Source: DATFBY01 sp035253585 (GTDB lineage Bacteria; Gemmatimonadota; Gemmatimonadetes; Gemmatimonadales; Gemmatimonadaceae). From it: DNA of 64,000 bases. Position 1 is the first letter of the stretch. Each line of letters starts with the position of its first letter. The notes beneath the pieces were generated by a model. It had not been told where the DNA came from. It searched no databases and was given only the letters and a program-made list of their open reading frames with translations. The position numbers were made by a program, and so were the translations under genes. The DNA is taken from assembly GCA_035253585.1 (NCBI GenBank), contig DATFBY010000092.1, forward strand, positions 3,154 through 67,153. The letters run 5' to 3'. Below are positions 26,028-35,576 of this stretch, in pieces.

Positions 26028-28142
26028 ATGCCGACGTCGACGCACGCGCCCACACTCGACGACGCGCGTCGCGCACTTCGCGAGTATTTTGCCTACGCCG
26101 ATTTTCGAGCGGGGCAGGAAAAAGCGGTGGCGTCGGTGCTGGCTGGGCGAGACACGCTCGTGATCTTGCCGACCGGCGGCGGAAAGTCGCTGTGTTTCCA
26201 AGTGCCCGCGCTCATTCTCCCGCAGCTCACCGTCGTCGTTTCGCCACTGATCTCGCTCATGAAGGATCAGGTCGACACGCTCACCGCTCGCGGCCTGCCG
26301 GCGACTGCCATCAACTCGGCGCTCGGCGCGTCGGAGGTGGCGAGCCGGCTGGCGCGTGTCGAGCGCGGCGAAATCAAGCTGCTCTACGTGGCGCCCGAGC
26401 GGTTCGATCTCGGAACGCTCGCCGATCGCTTGCGCAATCGAGGCGTCTCGCTGCTCGCTGTCGACGAGGCGCACTGTGTGAGCGAGTGGGGACACGATTT
26501 CCGGCCGAGCTATCTTCGGCTCTCCAACGTGCGCGAGCGCTTGGGTGCGCCGCCGACGATTGCGCTCACCGCGACGGCCACGCCGGAGGTTCGCGCCGAC
26601 ATCGTTAGGCAGCTGCGTCTCGAGAAGCCGCAGACCGTGATCACCGGTTTTGACCGGCGCAATCTGCACTATCACGTCGTGAGCACCCGCACGGACGCCG
26701 ACAAGGACGAAGCGCTCGTTCAGACGCTACGGGCAAGTGATGGCCAAGCGGTCGTCTACGCGTCGACGCGGCGCGCCGTGGACCGTATCGCGGGTGTGCT
26801 CGAGCGTGCTCGAATCTCCGCGGTGGCGTATCACGCGGGACTCGACGATTCACACCGGCACGAGGTGCAGGACGCATTCATGAACGAGTCGGCGCGCGCC
26901 ATCGTGGCGACGAATGCGTTCGGCATGGGGATCGACAAGCGAAATGTGCGGCTCGTCATTCACTGCGCCATGCCGGGCTCGCTAGAGGCGTACTATCAGG
27001 AGGCAGGGCGCGCCGGCCGCGATGGTGAGCATTCGGATTGCGTACTCCTTCACGCATTCCAGGACCGCTTCACCCACGAGTTTTTCATCCAGAGCGCGAA
27101 CCCCGATCGAAATACTGTCGAGCGCGTTTACGGCGCGCTCCGGCGCTCGGCCGATCGTACCGGCCTGGTCAGGGCGACCACGGTCGAGCTCGCGGATCTG
27201 ATCGGCGGCGATACGAAGGAGCGGGACGTCGAGTCATCGATCCGCGTCCTCGCGCATGCCAAGGCAGTGTCGACCGAGCCGAGCACGAGCTCGCGCGTGC
27301 ACGTCCGGCTGCTCGCGGCGCCAACGCGTATTCGGGAGGAGCTGGCGGGCGAGGTCGCGGAGCTGGAGCTGCTGCGCGCGCTATGGCGAGCGGTAGGCCC
27401 TCGACTTCAGGACGGCGCCGTCATCGATCCGGCGGGACTGCCACCTGGATTCGGTGGCAATACAGCCGTGACTGGCCTTCTGGACCGGCTGCAGTCGCGG
27501 CAATTCCTCGTATGGGAACGCACGGGTGGAGGATTGCGCCTAACTCGGCCGTCTGCGCCCCCGTCTGCGCTCGACGTCGACTGGGCCGCGCTCGACCGAC
27601 GACGCCGGGCGGAGATGTCGAAGCTCGAAGCCGTGCAACGCTACGCATACACCAAGGGCTGTCGGCGCGCGTTCGTACTTCGGTACTTCGGTGATCCCGC
27701 CGCGCAATCGAAGTGCGATGGTTGCGACAACTGTCTCGGAACGCGCCGCGTCTTCGAGGGAACCCGGAAGCGGGACACGCAGACAGCGGCAGTTCGAGAG
27801 AAAGAGAAAAAAGTGGCTCGCGTCAGCGAGCGAGCCAGCGCGCCCAAGGCTCGCGGTGGCCGGCGTGCCGCCTTGCCGGTCGAGCTGCCCGACGAGCTAT
27901 CTCCCGCGGACGCGCAGCTGCTTGCAGCGCTCAAGTCGTTGCGCGGCCAGCTGGCACGCGACGCACGGCTGCCCGCGTATTGCGTATTTCCCGACCGCAC
28001 GTTGGTCGAGATGAGCGTCATCCGTCCGCGCTCCATCGCCGCGCTAGGCGAAGTACGCGGCGTCGGGCCCGCCAAGCTCGAGAAATACGGTGAGCGATTC
28101 CTCGCCGCCATTCGCAACGGCGACAGCACCGAGGCTGCTTGA
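26028..28142 (+). CDS. recQ: ATP-dependent DNA helicase RecQ
   Basis: 704 aa. DEAD-type helicase core: LPTGGGKSLCFQVPAL (Walker A), LLAVDEAHCVSEWGHDFRP (DEAH box with RecQ aromatic loop), ALTATATP, and the second RecA domain with NAFGMGIDKRNVR and YYQEAGRAGRDG. Zinc-binding cysteines are in KCDGCDNC and an HRDC domain closes the protein (ALGEVRGVGPAKLEKYGERF). A basic linker sits between zinc region and HRDC. An in-frame TTG at 25971 would add 19 residues. The ATG at 26028 is preferred. Confidence 0.96.
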   Translation: MPTSTHAPTLDDARRALREYFAYADFRAGQEKAVASVLAGRDTLVILPTGGGKSLCFQVPALILPQLTVVVSPLISLMKDQVDTLTARGLPATAINSALGASEVASRLARVERGEIKLLYVAPERFDLGTLADRLRNRGVSLLAVDEAHCVSEWGHDFRPSYLRLSNVRERLGAPPTIALTATATPEVRADIVRQLRLEKPQTVITGFDRRNLHYHVVSTRTDADKDEALVQTLRASDGQAVVYASTRRAVDRIAGVLERARISAVAYHAGLDDSHRHEVQDAFMNESARAIVATNAFGMGIDKRNVRLVIHCAMPGSLEAYYQEAGRAGRDGEHSDCVLLHAFQDRFTHEFFIQSANPDRNTVERVYGALRRSADRTGLVRATTVELADLIGGDTKERDVESSIRVLAHAKAVSTEPSTSSRVHVRLLAAPTRIREELAGEVAELELLRALWRAVGPRLQDGAVIDPAGLPPGFGGNTAVTGLLDRLQSRQFLVWERTGGGLRLTRPSAPPSALDVDWAALDRRRRAEMSKLEAVQRYAYTKGCRRAFVLRYFGDPAAQSKCDGCDNCLGTRRVFEGTRKRDTQTAAVREKEKKVARVSERASAPKARGGRRAALPVELPDELSPADAQLLAALKSLRGQLARDARLPAYCVFPDRTLVEMSVIRPRSIAALGEVRGVGPAKLEKYGERFLAAIRNGDSTEAA

Positions 28143-28151
28143 CGAGCAGCG

Positions 28152-29111
28152 TCAGGTGCTTGAAGGAACTGATTCGGGGGAGCGGTTCGGTTTCGAGCGA
28201 CGTTGCGAAAAGCGCTCACTGTAGTAACCGCTACCGTACGCGACCTGCGAGAGGACCATGAGTAAAGACCCTCTCAAGCTCTCTAGATCGACTCCGTGCT
28301 CCAACGGATATCGCACCAGGTCGACGTAGAAGCGAAGCGGCTCGAGTCGCACCCGGTCGCCACCCCGGCGAGCCCGGGCCCGATGAAGATGAACCGCGCC
28401 CCGACCGTACCCAAAGTGTTGGCGTAAGAAGCCCGCGAGCGACATCAGATGCGAGTGCCTGACGACTACGTCATCGGCGTAGCGCAATTGATGGCCCTCG
28501 GCGATCCAGCGCTCGCAGAACTCACGATCTTCCGCCGCCGCACGGGGAAACGACTCGTCGAATCCACCGAGGGCATCGAACTCAGCTTTGGGGCAGGCGA
28601 AGTTGCAGGTGGTGAAAAAACGTCCCTCGGCGCCGACCACGTGGTAATAGCGGTAGAGATAGTCGATCAGCTTCTGGCTGGCCGCGGAATACGGATCGGG
28701 GAGCGCGTTGACCGTCAGGCCGCCGATGGCCGCGGCTGGCGCCTCGTGGAAATGCCGCGCGAATGCTTGCAGCCAGTTGGGGTCTGGCGCGCAATCATCG
28801 TCGGTGAAGGCGAGGTATCGCCCTTTGGCCCGAGCCGCACCGGCGTTCCGCGCGGCTGCGGGGCCGGCATTGCGCTGCTCGACGAGCGTGATGTCGACCG
28901 CGCCGCCCCAAACGCGCACGAGATCGTGCACGGGTTCAGGGCTCCCGTCGTCGACGACGATGACCTCGAACTGGTCCCGCGGGGTCTCGAGGTTGGCTAT
29001 CGCCGCGAGACACGCGCGGAGCTCGTCTCGCCGGTGATAGGTAGGGATGACCACACTGAACATGGGACCAGAACTGTCAGTCGAACCGGTACCAGCATGG
29101 TCGAGCGTCAT
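28152..29111 (-). CDS. Family 2 glycosyltransferase
   Basis: 319 aa. GT-A fold: FSVVIPTYHRRDELRACLAA, VIVVDDGSPEP, the metal-binding AFTDDDCAPDPNWL (DxD type), and a GGFDESFPRAAAEDREFCER acceptor-side motif. No membrane helices, probably a peripheral inner-membrane enzyme that adds a sugar to a glycan or lipid carrier. Divergent from the ABC exporter, with about 290 bases between them. It ends ten bases from the recQ stop (convergent). The methionine at 29063 is an alternative start directly before the fold. Confidence 0.85.
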   Translation of the reverse strand: MTLDHAGTGSTDSSGPMFSVVIPTYHRRDELRACLAAIANLETPRDQFEVIVVDDGSPEPVHDLVRVWGGAVDITLVEQRNAGPAAARNAGAARAKGRYLAFTDDDCAPDPNWLQAFARHFHEAPAAAIGGLTVNALPDPYSAASQKLIDYLYRYYHVVGAEGRFFTTCNFACPKAEFDALGGFDESFPRAAAEDREFCERWIAEGHQLRYADDVVVRHSHLMSLAGFLRQHFGYGRGAVHLHRARARRGGDRVRLEPLRFYVDLVRYPLEHGVDLESLRGSLLMVLSQVAYGSGYYSERFSQRRSKPNRSPESVPSST

Positions 29112-29404
29112 TCGACCATTCGTCCGCGTTGGAATCCTCCGGTGGCTGAAGTTCGCGATTAGCGGTGCAAGCTTGCGGCCATCCGCTGGTTAGGCAAGGT
29201 AGGCCGGAGGCCCCCCTATGGCGATGCCGCCAGAGCACGCTGAAGGGCCGATGCAACATATTGTCATAGATCAAAGCGTTCCGTACGCCGCCGGGCGGCG
29301 CGCAGGATAGCTTGGTGCTGGCACGCCTCGTTCGTGAGTTCCCATCACTCTCGACAGGAGTACGCCATCCAGCATACGTCGTTTTCGCCAAAAATCGCGG
29401 CCTC
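29112..29404. other. Divergent intergenic region, no gene seen
   Basis: This gap lies between a minus-strand glycosyltransferase and the plus-strand ABC permease, so promoters for both must lie here. No confident -35/-10 pair was found. It contains one copy of the seven-base core GTTAGGC at 29189. The permease could begin as far upstream as the TTG at 29312, which would shorten this gap. Confidence 0.4.
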
Positions 29405-30235
29405 GTGAACGCGTCCGCAGTACAGGCGTCCGCGTCACTGGACTCATCCCGGGCGAGCCACGGCGTCTTCGGCGAGCTTTGGAGCTACCGCGAGCTCTTG
29501 CGCCGTCTTGTGATACGCAACCTCAAGGTGCGCTACCAGCGGTCGGTGCTGGGCTTTGCCTGGGCACTCCTGAATCCGCTGCTCACCATCGCGATCCTGG
29601 TGGGGGTGTTCGGCGTCATCATACGCCTGCCCGTCGAGCAATACTGGGCCTTTCTGCTGAGCGGGTACTTCGCCTGGGTCTTCGTCATGCACACACTGGG
29701 GACGAGTACCTTCGCGATTTCCGAGCAAGCGTCGATCGTGAAAAGCGTAGCCCTTCCTACCGAGATCCTGGTGCTCAGCGCCGTGACGTCGCGCTTGATC
29801 GAGCTCGTTGCCGAGCTGATGCTGGTGGTCCTAGTGCTCGTGGTGGTCCGCCACGGCGGCATCCCTATCAGCCTCGTGCTATTACCCGTCCTGGTGACGA
29901 TCCTCTTGTTGATGACGGTTGGCCTTGCGCTGCCCGCCGCCTGTCTGGCTGTCTTTTTCCGGGACGTGCAGCATGCGATGCCGGTCGCACTGACGATGCT
30001 CGCGTACATATCGCCCGTGTTCTATCCCGTCGATCTCGTGCCGGATCGGCTGCGCATGTTGTACATGCTCAACCCGATCGCGGGAGTGTTGACTCTTTTT
30101 CATCGGGTGCTCTACGAGGGCCGATTCCCAAGCGCCTCACACCTATTTGTCGTGTCTCTCGCGGCAATCCTGATCTTCGTCATCGGCTATGCATTCTTCC
30201 GTCGGTATCGAGCGCTCCTCGCCGAGATCGTCTGA
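29405..30235 (+). CDS. ABC-2 type polysaccharide/teichoic-acid export permease
   Basis: 276 aa from the GTG at 29405. About six membrane helices. The family N-terminus is visible (ELWSYRELLRRLVIRNLKVRYQRSVLGFAWALLNP), with further helices through VLPVLVTILLLMTVGLALP and the C-terminal LNPIAGVLTLFHRVLYEG. This is the Wzm/TagG/RfbA family, which moves undecaprenol-linked glycans across the inner membrane. The start is uncertain. A TTG at 29312 adds about 31 residues of unconserved sequence. It overlaps the ATPase gene by 47 bases. Confidence 0.85.
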   Translation: MNASAVQASASLDSSRASHGVFGELWSYRELLRRLVIRNLKVRYQRSVLGFAWALLNPLLTIAILVGVFGVIIRLPVEQYWAFLLSGYFAWVFVMHTLGTSTFAISEQASIVKSVALPTEILVLSAVTSRLIELVAELMLVVLVLVVVRHGGIPISLVLLPVLVTILLLMTVGLALPAACLAVFFRDVQHAMPVALTMLAYISPVFYPVDLVPDRLRMLYMLNPIAGVLTLFHRVLYEGRFPSASHLFVVSLAAILIFVIGYAFFRRYRALLAEIV

Positions 30236-30998
30236 GCCGCGTCTCGCGCTCGTGCCGGCCATCGTGTGCCGACACGTCGTGAAGCGCTTCTATCACTACG
30301 AGCATCGTACTACCACGCTGCAGGAGCTGGTGATGCGCGTGCTCTGGCGGAAGCCGATTCACGTTCGACAGGCTGACTTTCAGCTACGTGGACTCACGCT
30401 CGAGGTGGCGCGAGGCGAAGCGATCGCGCTGGTCGGTGCCAATGGGTCGGGCAAGAGTACGGCACTGCGGCTCATGGCGGGGATCTACCCTCCCAGCGAA
30501 GGTACGATCGAGCGCCATGGCCGCGTGGTTGCTGTGATCGAGCTCGGCGCGACGTTTCACACCGATCTCACCGGCCGCGAAAACATCGAGCTCTACGGTG
30601 CCGCTCTCGGATTCACGCGCGCCGAGATCGGTGCACGCTTCGACTCGATCGTCGGGTTCGCCGACATTGGCGAGTTCATCGATGTGCCGATGAAATACTA
30701 CTCGTCAGGCATGCGCACGCGGCTCGCCTTTGCGGTATCCGTCTGCGCCGAGCCGGAGATTCTGCTCCTCGACGAGGTGCTGGCGGTGGGCGACGAAAGC
30801 TTCCGCGGCCGATGCCTCGAGCACCTGCAAGCGTTCCACGAGGGTGGCGGCACGCTGGTGGTCGTGTCCCACGATCTGGAGAGCGTCCGCGCCTTGTGCA
30901 CCCGCGCACTCTGGCTCGACCACGGCGAGGTACGAATGAGCGGCGACGTGAGCCCGGTGCTGGATGCGTACGAGCAGTACGCGCACGAGGATTCATGA
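30189..30998 (+). CDS. Polysaccharide ABC exporter ATP-binding protein (Wzt/TagH/KpsT type)
   Basis: 269 aa. Walker A GANGSGKSTALRLM, the YYSSGMRTRLAFAVSV signature, and Walker B EILLLDEVLAVGDESF followed by the switch histidine in VVSHDLESV. About 40 residues precede the core, and the protein ends soon after the H-loop, so it lacks the C-terminal carbohydrate-binding domain of Wzt proteins that recognise capped O-antigens. Export without a glycan cap check, as in KpsT or TagH, is inferred. Confidence 0.92.
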   Translation: MHSSVGIERSSPRSSEPRLALVPAIVCRHVVKRFYHYEHRTTTLQELVMRVLWRKPIHVRQADFQLRGLTLEVARGEAIALVGANGSGKSTALRLMAGIYPPSEGTIERHGRVVAVIELGATFHTDLTGRENIELYGAALGFTRAEIGARFDSIVGFADIGEFIDVPMKYYSSGMRTRLAFAVSVCAEPEILLLDEVLAVGDESFRGRCLEHLQAFHEGGGTLVVVSHDLESVRALCTRALWLDHGEVRMSGDVSPVLDAYEQYAHEDS

Positions 30999-32608
30999 TC
31001 GGACCCTCCATGCCGCCCAACTTGACGGCACCGGTGCCGGTGCTCGATATCGAGCTCACGGAGAGCTTCGGGTCGCTCCTTCCGCAGGCCGATCGTGGCG
31101 CCTACGTCCTCGTGCGCCTCCACGGGAGGCCGATGGCTCAACTCTGGTGCGGGCCCGGAAGCATGCCGCGCGATCGCGAAGCCTTGTTAGGTGCGGTCAT
31201 GTCGACCCAGGGAGTTCGCGCCGTCTGGTGGCTCCTGGAGCGCGCGCTCGAACGCCCGGTGGAACGCCTTCCGTTCTCGGCTGAAGAATTGCTTGCACCG
31301 GCGGCGCCGGTCCCGGAATCGGCGCCCACTGTCACAGTGGCTGTCGGAACTCGAGAGCGGCCGGAGATGCTCGGTCGCTGCCTCGCGGCATTGGCGAAGA
31401 ACAATCATCGCCCGCGCGAAATCCTCGTCGTGGAGAACGGCGAGGAAACCGACGTAATAAGGCGCATCGTGCAGGAGCACGACGCCGTATACCTGAGCGA
31501 GCCGAGGCGGGGGCTGAACCTCGCGCGGCAGCGAGCCGTGCTGGCGGCGCGCGGCGACGTGATCGCCTTTACTGATGACGATGCGGTCCCTGACGCCGGC
31601 TGGGTTGGGGCGATTGCGCGCGCGTTCGCCGGCAATCCGGAGGTCAGCGCGGTCACGGGACTCGTCGTGCCACTCGAACTGGAGACCGCGGCACAGCTCC
31701 TCTTCGAGGCCTATGGAGGATTCGGTCGCGGCCTCGATCGCCGGCGAGTGTGGGCCGAGCAGCCGCATCGGCCCGTCGGTCACCGCATTGGGAATGCGGG
31801 AAGCTATGGCACCGGTGCGAGCATGGCGTTCCGCCGCGAGGCGCTGGCGTGGGCAGGCGCGTTCGATCCGGCGCTCGATGTAGGAACCGCCGCGGGCTGC
31901 GGCGGCGAGCTCGAAATGTTCTTTCGCGTCCTGAAGTTGGGTGGGACGCTGACCTACGAGCCGAGTGTGGTCGTCCGCCACGAGCATCGAAGGGATCTCA
32001 ACGCGCTCGAGCAGCAGATTACGAGCTGGGGCCGCGGGTTCGCTGCCTATGCCGAAGCAGCCTCCAGACGGTTCCCCGAAGAGCGCGCGTCGTTCGCTCT
32101 GCTCACCATGTGGCTCGCCGCGTCGTGGCATCTGCGACGGATCGCCCTTCGAAAAGACGGAGAGCAATTTCCGCGGCGCTTGGTCCTGCGCGAGCTGCGC
32201 GGCCTGACGGAAGGCCGCGGCGAGTACGTGACGCACGGCAACGCCGTGCCCGTCCCGTACCGAGCGCCGCGTCCGCGGCCGACAGCGAGCGTCGTCGAGC
32301 GCGAGGTCGACCTCTCGCATCCGCTGCAACCGCTTACCGATGTCGATCGCGCGTCGACGGTACGCCTACAGGTGCGGGCGCGCGGACGCCACGTTGGCAC
32401 CGTACTCGTTAGGCACGCTGGCGCGCCAGTCGGCGTGTCCAGAATGCGGGAGGCGATCGCCGCCGAGCTGTCTCCTCGACTTCTCTCGCGCGCGAGCGGC
32501 GCCATCGAGGCGTGGCAGCGGGAGCTGGTCATGGCGCTACGAGCCCCGCGTGCGGTGAGTAGTACTCCTCGGGCCTCGGGTTCCGGATCGGCGGAAGCCG
32601 TGACGTGA
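30995..32608 (+). CDS. Family 2 glycosyltransferase with extra N-terminal domain
   Basis: 537 aa from the ATGA overlap at 30995. The GT-A domain runs from about residue 110: VTVAVGTRERPEMLGRCLAAL, EILVVENGEETD, AFTDDDAVPDAGWV and SMAFRREALAWAGAFDPALD. About 100 residues before it (VPVLDIELTESFGSLLPQ on) match nothing recognised and may bind a partner or carrier. About 150 residues after the core are also unassigned. Second enzyme of the exporter operon. Confidence 0.8.
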   Translation: MIGPSMPPNLTAPVPVLDIELTESFGSLLPQADRGAYVLVRLHGRPMAQLWCGPGSMPRDREALLGAVMSTQGVRAVWWLLERALERPVERLPFSAEELLAPAAPVPESAPTVTVAVGTRERPEMLGRCLAALAKNNHRPREILVVENGEETDVIRRIVQEHDAVYLSEPRRGLNLARQRAVLAARGDVIAFTDDDAVPDAGWVGAIARAFAGNPEVSAVTGLVVPLELETAAQLLFEAYGGFGRGLDRRRVWAEQPHRPVGHRIGNAGSYGTGASMAFRREALAWAGAFDPALDVGTAAGCGGELEMFFRVLKLGGTLTYEPSVVVRHEHRRDLNALEQQITSWGRGFAAYAEAASRRFPEERASFALLTMWLAASWHLRRIALRKDGEQFPRRLVLRELRGLTEGRGEYVTHGNAVPVPYRAPRPRPTASVVEREVDLSHPLQPLTDVDRASTVRLQVRARGRHVGTVLVRHAGAPVGVSRMREAIAAELSPRLLSRASGAIEAWQRELVMALRAPRAVSSTPRASGSGSAEAVT

Positions 32609-33573
32609 CAGCCGACGCGAACGACATTTCGGTGATCGTCTGCACGCGCGAACGCCCTGTCGACCTCGCGCGCTGTCTCGAGGCGCTGCGGCGCCAGGTC
32701 AGGGCACCCCTCGAAGTGATCGTCATCGACAACGCGCCAATGAGCGACCGCACGCGCTCGATGGCCGAGCGCTACAACGTGCGATACGTCGTGGAACCGC
32801 GCGCCGGTCTCGATCGCGCGCGCAACGCCGGGCTCCGAGCGGCGCGCGGCCAGATCCTCGCGTTCACCGACGACGATGCCATTCCGGCCGACGACTGGAC
32901 GACGATCATCGCCGAGTCGTTAGGCAGCGGAGACGTCGCTGCCATGACCGGCGCCATTTTGCCGTCCGAGCTGGAGACCTCCGCGCAAAGGCTCTTCGAG
33001 CGGTATCTGGAGCGGATGACGCGGCGCCGCCCGCGAACCGAGCGGCGTGTTTACGAGGAGCCCTTCTCGCCCGCGGCCTCGGGGCAGGTGGGCGCCGGCG
33101 CCAACATGGCTTTTCGGCGTGACGCGCTCGAGCGAGTCGGAATGTTCGACGAAGCGTTCGACGGGGGCACGGCCACGCGCAGCGGCGGTGATACCGAGAT
33201 GTTCGGCCGGCTTCTGGCCGCTGGGTATCGTCTGACATACGAGCCGAGCGCGGTCGTCAGGCATCGGCATCGTCGCTCGTACCGGGAGCTTCGAGCGCAG
33301 CTCTTCGGCTACGGCGTGGGCGTGTATGCGTACTGGACTCATCGCATCGTGCACGCGCGAGACGCGGACGCGATGCGCTTCGCCGGCGGCACGCTCTGGT
33401 GGCATCTCGCCCATCGGCTTCCACGCGCCCTCCTCGGCAAAGATGACGAGCTACCTGCGGGATTGGTGTTGGCGGAAGTGGCGGGCTCGCTCTATGGGCC
33501 GTTCGCGTACATGCGGGCAAGACGTGCGGCCGGCCCGCCGCCGTCGGCGCCTACACGCCCGAGCCCCGCATGA
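32605..33573 (+). CDS. Family 2 glycosyltransferase
   Basis: 322 aa. ISVIVCTRERPVDLARCLEAL, EVIVIDNAPM, AFTDDDAIPADDW and NMAFRRDALERVGMFDEAFD match the same GT2 subgroup as the catalytic part of the preceding protein. The two probably arose by duplication. GTG start in a GTGA overlap, ATGA overlap downstream. Donor and acceptor sugars cannot be told from sequence. Confidence 0.85.
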   Translation: MTADANDISVIVCTRERPVDLARCLEALRRQVRAPLEVIVIDNAPMSDRTRSMAERYNVRYVVEPRAGLDRARNAGLRAARGQILAFTDDDAIPADDWTTIIAESLGSGDVAAMTGAILPSELETSAQRLFERYLERMTRRRPRTERRVYEEPFSPAASGQVGAGANMAFRRDALERVGMFDEAFDGGTATRSGGDTEMFGRLLAAGYRLTYEPSAVVRHRHRRSYRELRAQLFGYGVGVYAYWTHRIVHARDADAMRFAGGTLWWHLAHRLPRALLGKDDELPAGLVLAEVAGSLYGPFAYMRARRAAGPPPSAPTRPSPA

Positions 33574-35576
33574 GCGCGCCGAGCGCAGGACATACTCCCG
33601 AGCACGCTCTGACGGTCGTGATCCCCACGCACGATCGCCCGCGAGAGCTCGAGACCACCCTTCGAGCTCTGCTGGCGCAGGAGGCTGATCCGGAGCTCAC
33701 CGAGATCATCGTGGTGAGCGATGGGCCGAGCCCTACTACACGCGCAGTAATAGAAGGCGTTGCCCCGGCGTCTCGCGTAGCAGTTCGCTACTTCGAGCAG
33801 CCGAAGGCAGGGCAGGGCGCAGCGCGCAACGTGGGGATTCATCAGGCGCGCGGCAAGATCGTGTTGATGCTCGACGACGACATTACCGCCGGTCCCGGAC
33901 TTCTTGCCGCGCATCTCGCCGCGCACGACGGCCGCGACGACGTCATCGCGGTCGGCGCGCTCCCGGTCGCGCCGCGGGATCGCGAACCGGCACATCACCG
34001 GATCGTGCGCGAATGGTGGGAATCGGAGCAGCAGCGGATGGCTGCATCGTCGTACGCAGGTGGCTTCCGCGACTTCGTTACCGGCAATATCTCCGTCAAG
34101 CGCCAGAACCTGCTCCGAGTCGGCGGCTTTGACGCTGCATTCACCGGCTACGGACGCGAAGACTACGAGCTCGGCTATCGTCTCTCGCGTTGCGGCTTGC
34201 GATTCGTGTATGTGCCATCGGCCGTCGGCACCCATCGCTACCAGAAGGAGCCGCTGGAGTGGCTTCGCCAGTTCTACTCGATCGGCAAGGCCGACGTGCT
34301 TTTCGCTCGCAAGCACCCGGAAGCGGTCATGCGGATCATGCGATTGTCTTCAGTTCCGCGGATGTCCTGGGATGCCCGAGGCGTCGCGTGGGGCGAGCGA
34401 TTGGTTCTGTTGTTAGGCAGGCACGGCGGACGGACGTGGGCAGGGGCTGCCGCGCGGGTGCAGGGCGCGCACTACTGGAACGGCGTTCGGGATGCGGCGA
34501 GCACGGCTGAGCTCACCTGGCTCGAGAGCGTACACAAGCGGATTCGGCAGCCCGATGAGCCGCTTCGACTCGCTCCGGCATCTCCTTCGCCCGAGCCAAT
34601 GGTGCCGTTCCCGGACAACGTGCGTGCTCTTGCCTCGGCGAGTATGGCGAGCCGCGATTCAGCGGTCAGTGTCGTCATTCCCGTTTACAATCAGTCGTAC
34701 TTTCTGGGCGACGCGATCGCCAGTGTCAGATCCCAGTCGCATCCGGCACTCGAGATTCTGGTCGTCGACGACGGCTCCAGCGACGACAGCGGCCGCGTCG
34801 CCGAGCGAGCTGGCGCGCGGTGGATCCGTCAAGCGAATCGTGGCCTCGCAGCCGCACGAAATACAGGCTTGCTCGCTGCCCGCGGCGAGTTCGTCGTCTT
34901 TCTCGATGCCGACGATCGTCTACTGCCAAACGCCCTGGAGCGCGGATTGGAATGTGCGGCCGGGGCCACCGTCCCACCCGCGTTCGTAGCGGGCGGTTAT
35001 CACATCATCGACGGCGAGGGCACCTTCGTCCGTCCATCGGGGAAGCCAGTCGTTCAGCAAGATCATTACTTGAAGCTCCTCGAAAGCAACTTCATCGCCA
35101 TGCACGCCGCGGTCATGTATCACCGCGAAACGCTGTCGGCCGTTGGTGGATTCGACGAAACGCTGCCAGCATGCGAGGACTACGACGTCTACCTTCGTGT
35201 TGCGCGCTGGCTTCCGATTCGATGCCACGACGCGATTGTCGCCGAGTATCGCTTGCATGCAGACAACATGTCGCACGACAACGCGCTGATGCTCGAGAGC
35301 GTGCTTCGCGTGCTCGACCGGCACCGACCAGTCCCGGGAAGCGACGCTCGTTTCGATCAAGCGTACGCGAGCGGTGTTACGCTTTACCAGAACTACTACG
35401 GTGAGCCGCTCCTTCTCGATCTCTCGAAGCACATGCGAGATCCGCGGCAATGGCGTACCGCGCTCCGTGACGCCACGGTGCTGGCCCGGCGTTACCCTTC
35501 CGGACTAATACGGCACGCTCGGGGCCGGTTGCCTTTCGCGCGGCGTCCATCGCTCGCCGGCAGGGAGCACGCGTGA
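33570..35576 (+). CDS. Two-domain family 2 glycosyltransferase
   Basis: 668 aa with two GT-A domains in tandem. The first (about residues 10-250) has LTVVIPTHDRPRELETTLRA and MLDDDITAGPG. The second (about 365-610) has VSVVIPVYNQSYFLGDAIAS, EILVVDDGSSDDSG and FLDADDRLLPNAL. Both keep the acidic metal-binding pair, so both may be active, as in bifunctional polymerising transferases. Coupled to the deacetylase by a GTGA overlap. Confidence 0.85.
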   Translation: MSAPSAGHTPEHALTVVIPTHDRPRELETTLRALLAQEADPELTEIIVVSDGPSPTTRAVIEGVAPASRVAVRYFEQPKAGQGAARNVGIHQARGKIVLMLDDDITAGPGLLAAHLAAHDGRDDVIAVGALPVAPRDREPAHHRIVREWWESEQQRMAASSYAGGFRDFVTGNISVKRQNLLRVGGFDAAFTGYGREDYELGYRLSRCGLRFVYVPSAVGTHRYQKEPLEWLRQFYSIGKADVLFARKHPEAVMRIMRLSSVPRMSWDARGVAWGERLVLLLGRHGGRTWAGAAARVQGAHYWNGVRDAASTAELTWLESVHKRIRQPDEPLRLAPASPSPEPMVPFPDNVRALASASMASRDSAVSVVIPVYNQSYFLGDAIASVRSQSHPALEILVVDDGSSDDSGRVAERAGARWIRQANRGLAAARNTGLLAARGEFVVFLDADDRLLPNALERGLECAAGATVPPAFVAGGYHIIDGEGTFVRPSGKPVVQQDHYLKLLESNFIAMHAAVMYHRETLSAVGGFDETLPACEDYDVYLRVARWLPIRCHDAIVAEYRLHADNMSHDNALMLESVLRVLDRHRPVPGSDARFDQAYASGVTLYQNYYGEPLLLDLSKHMRDPRQWRTALRDATVLARRYPSGLIRHARGRLPFARRPSLAGREHA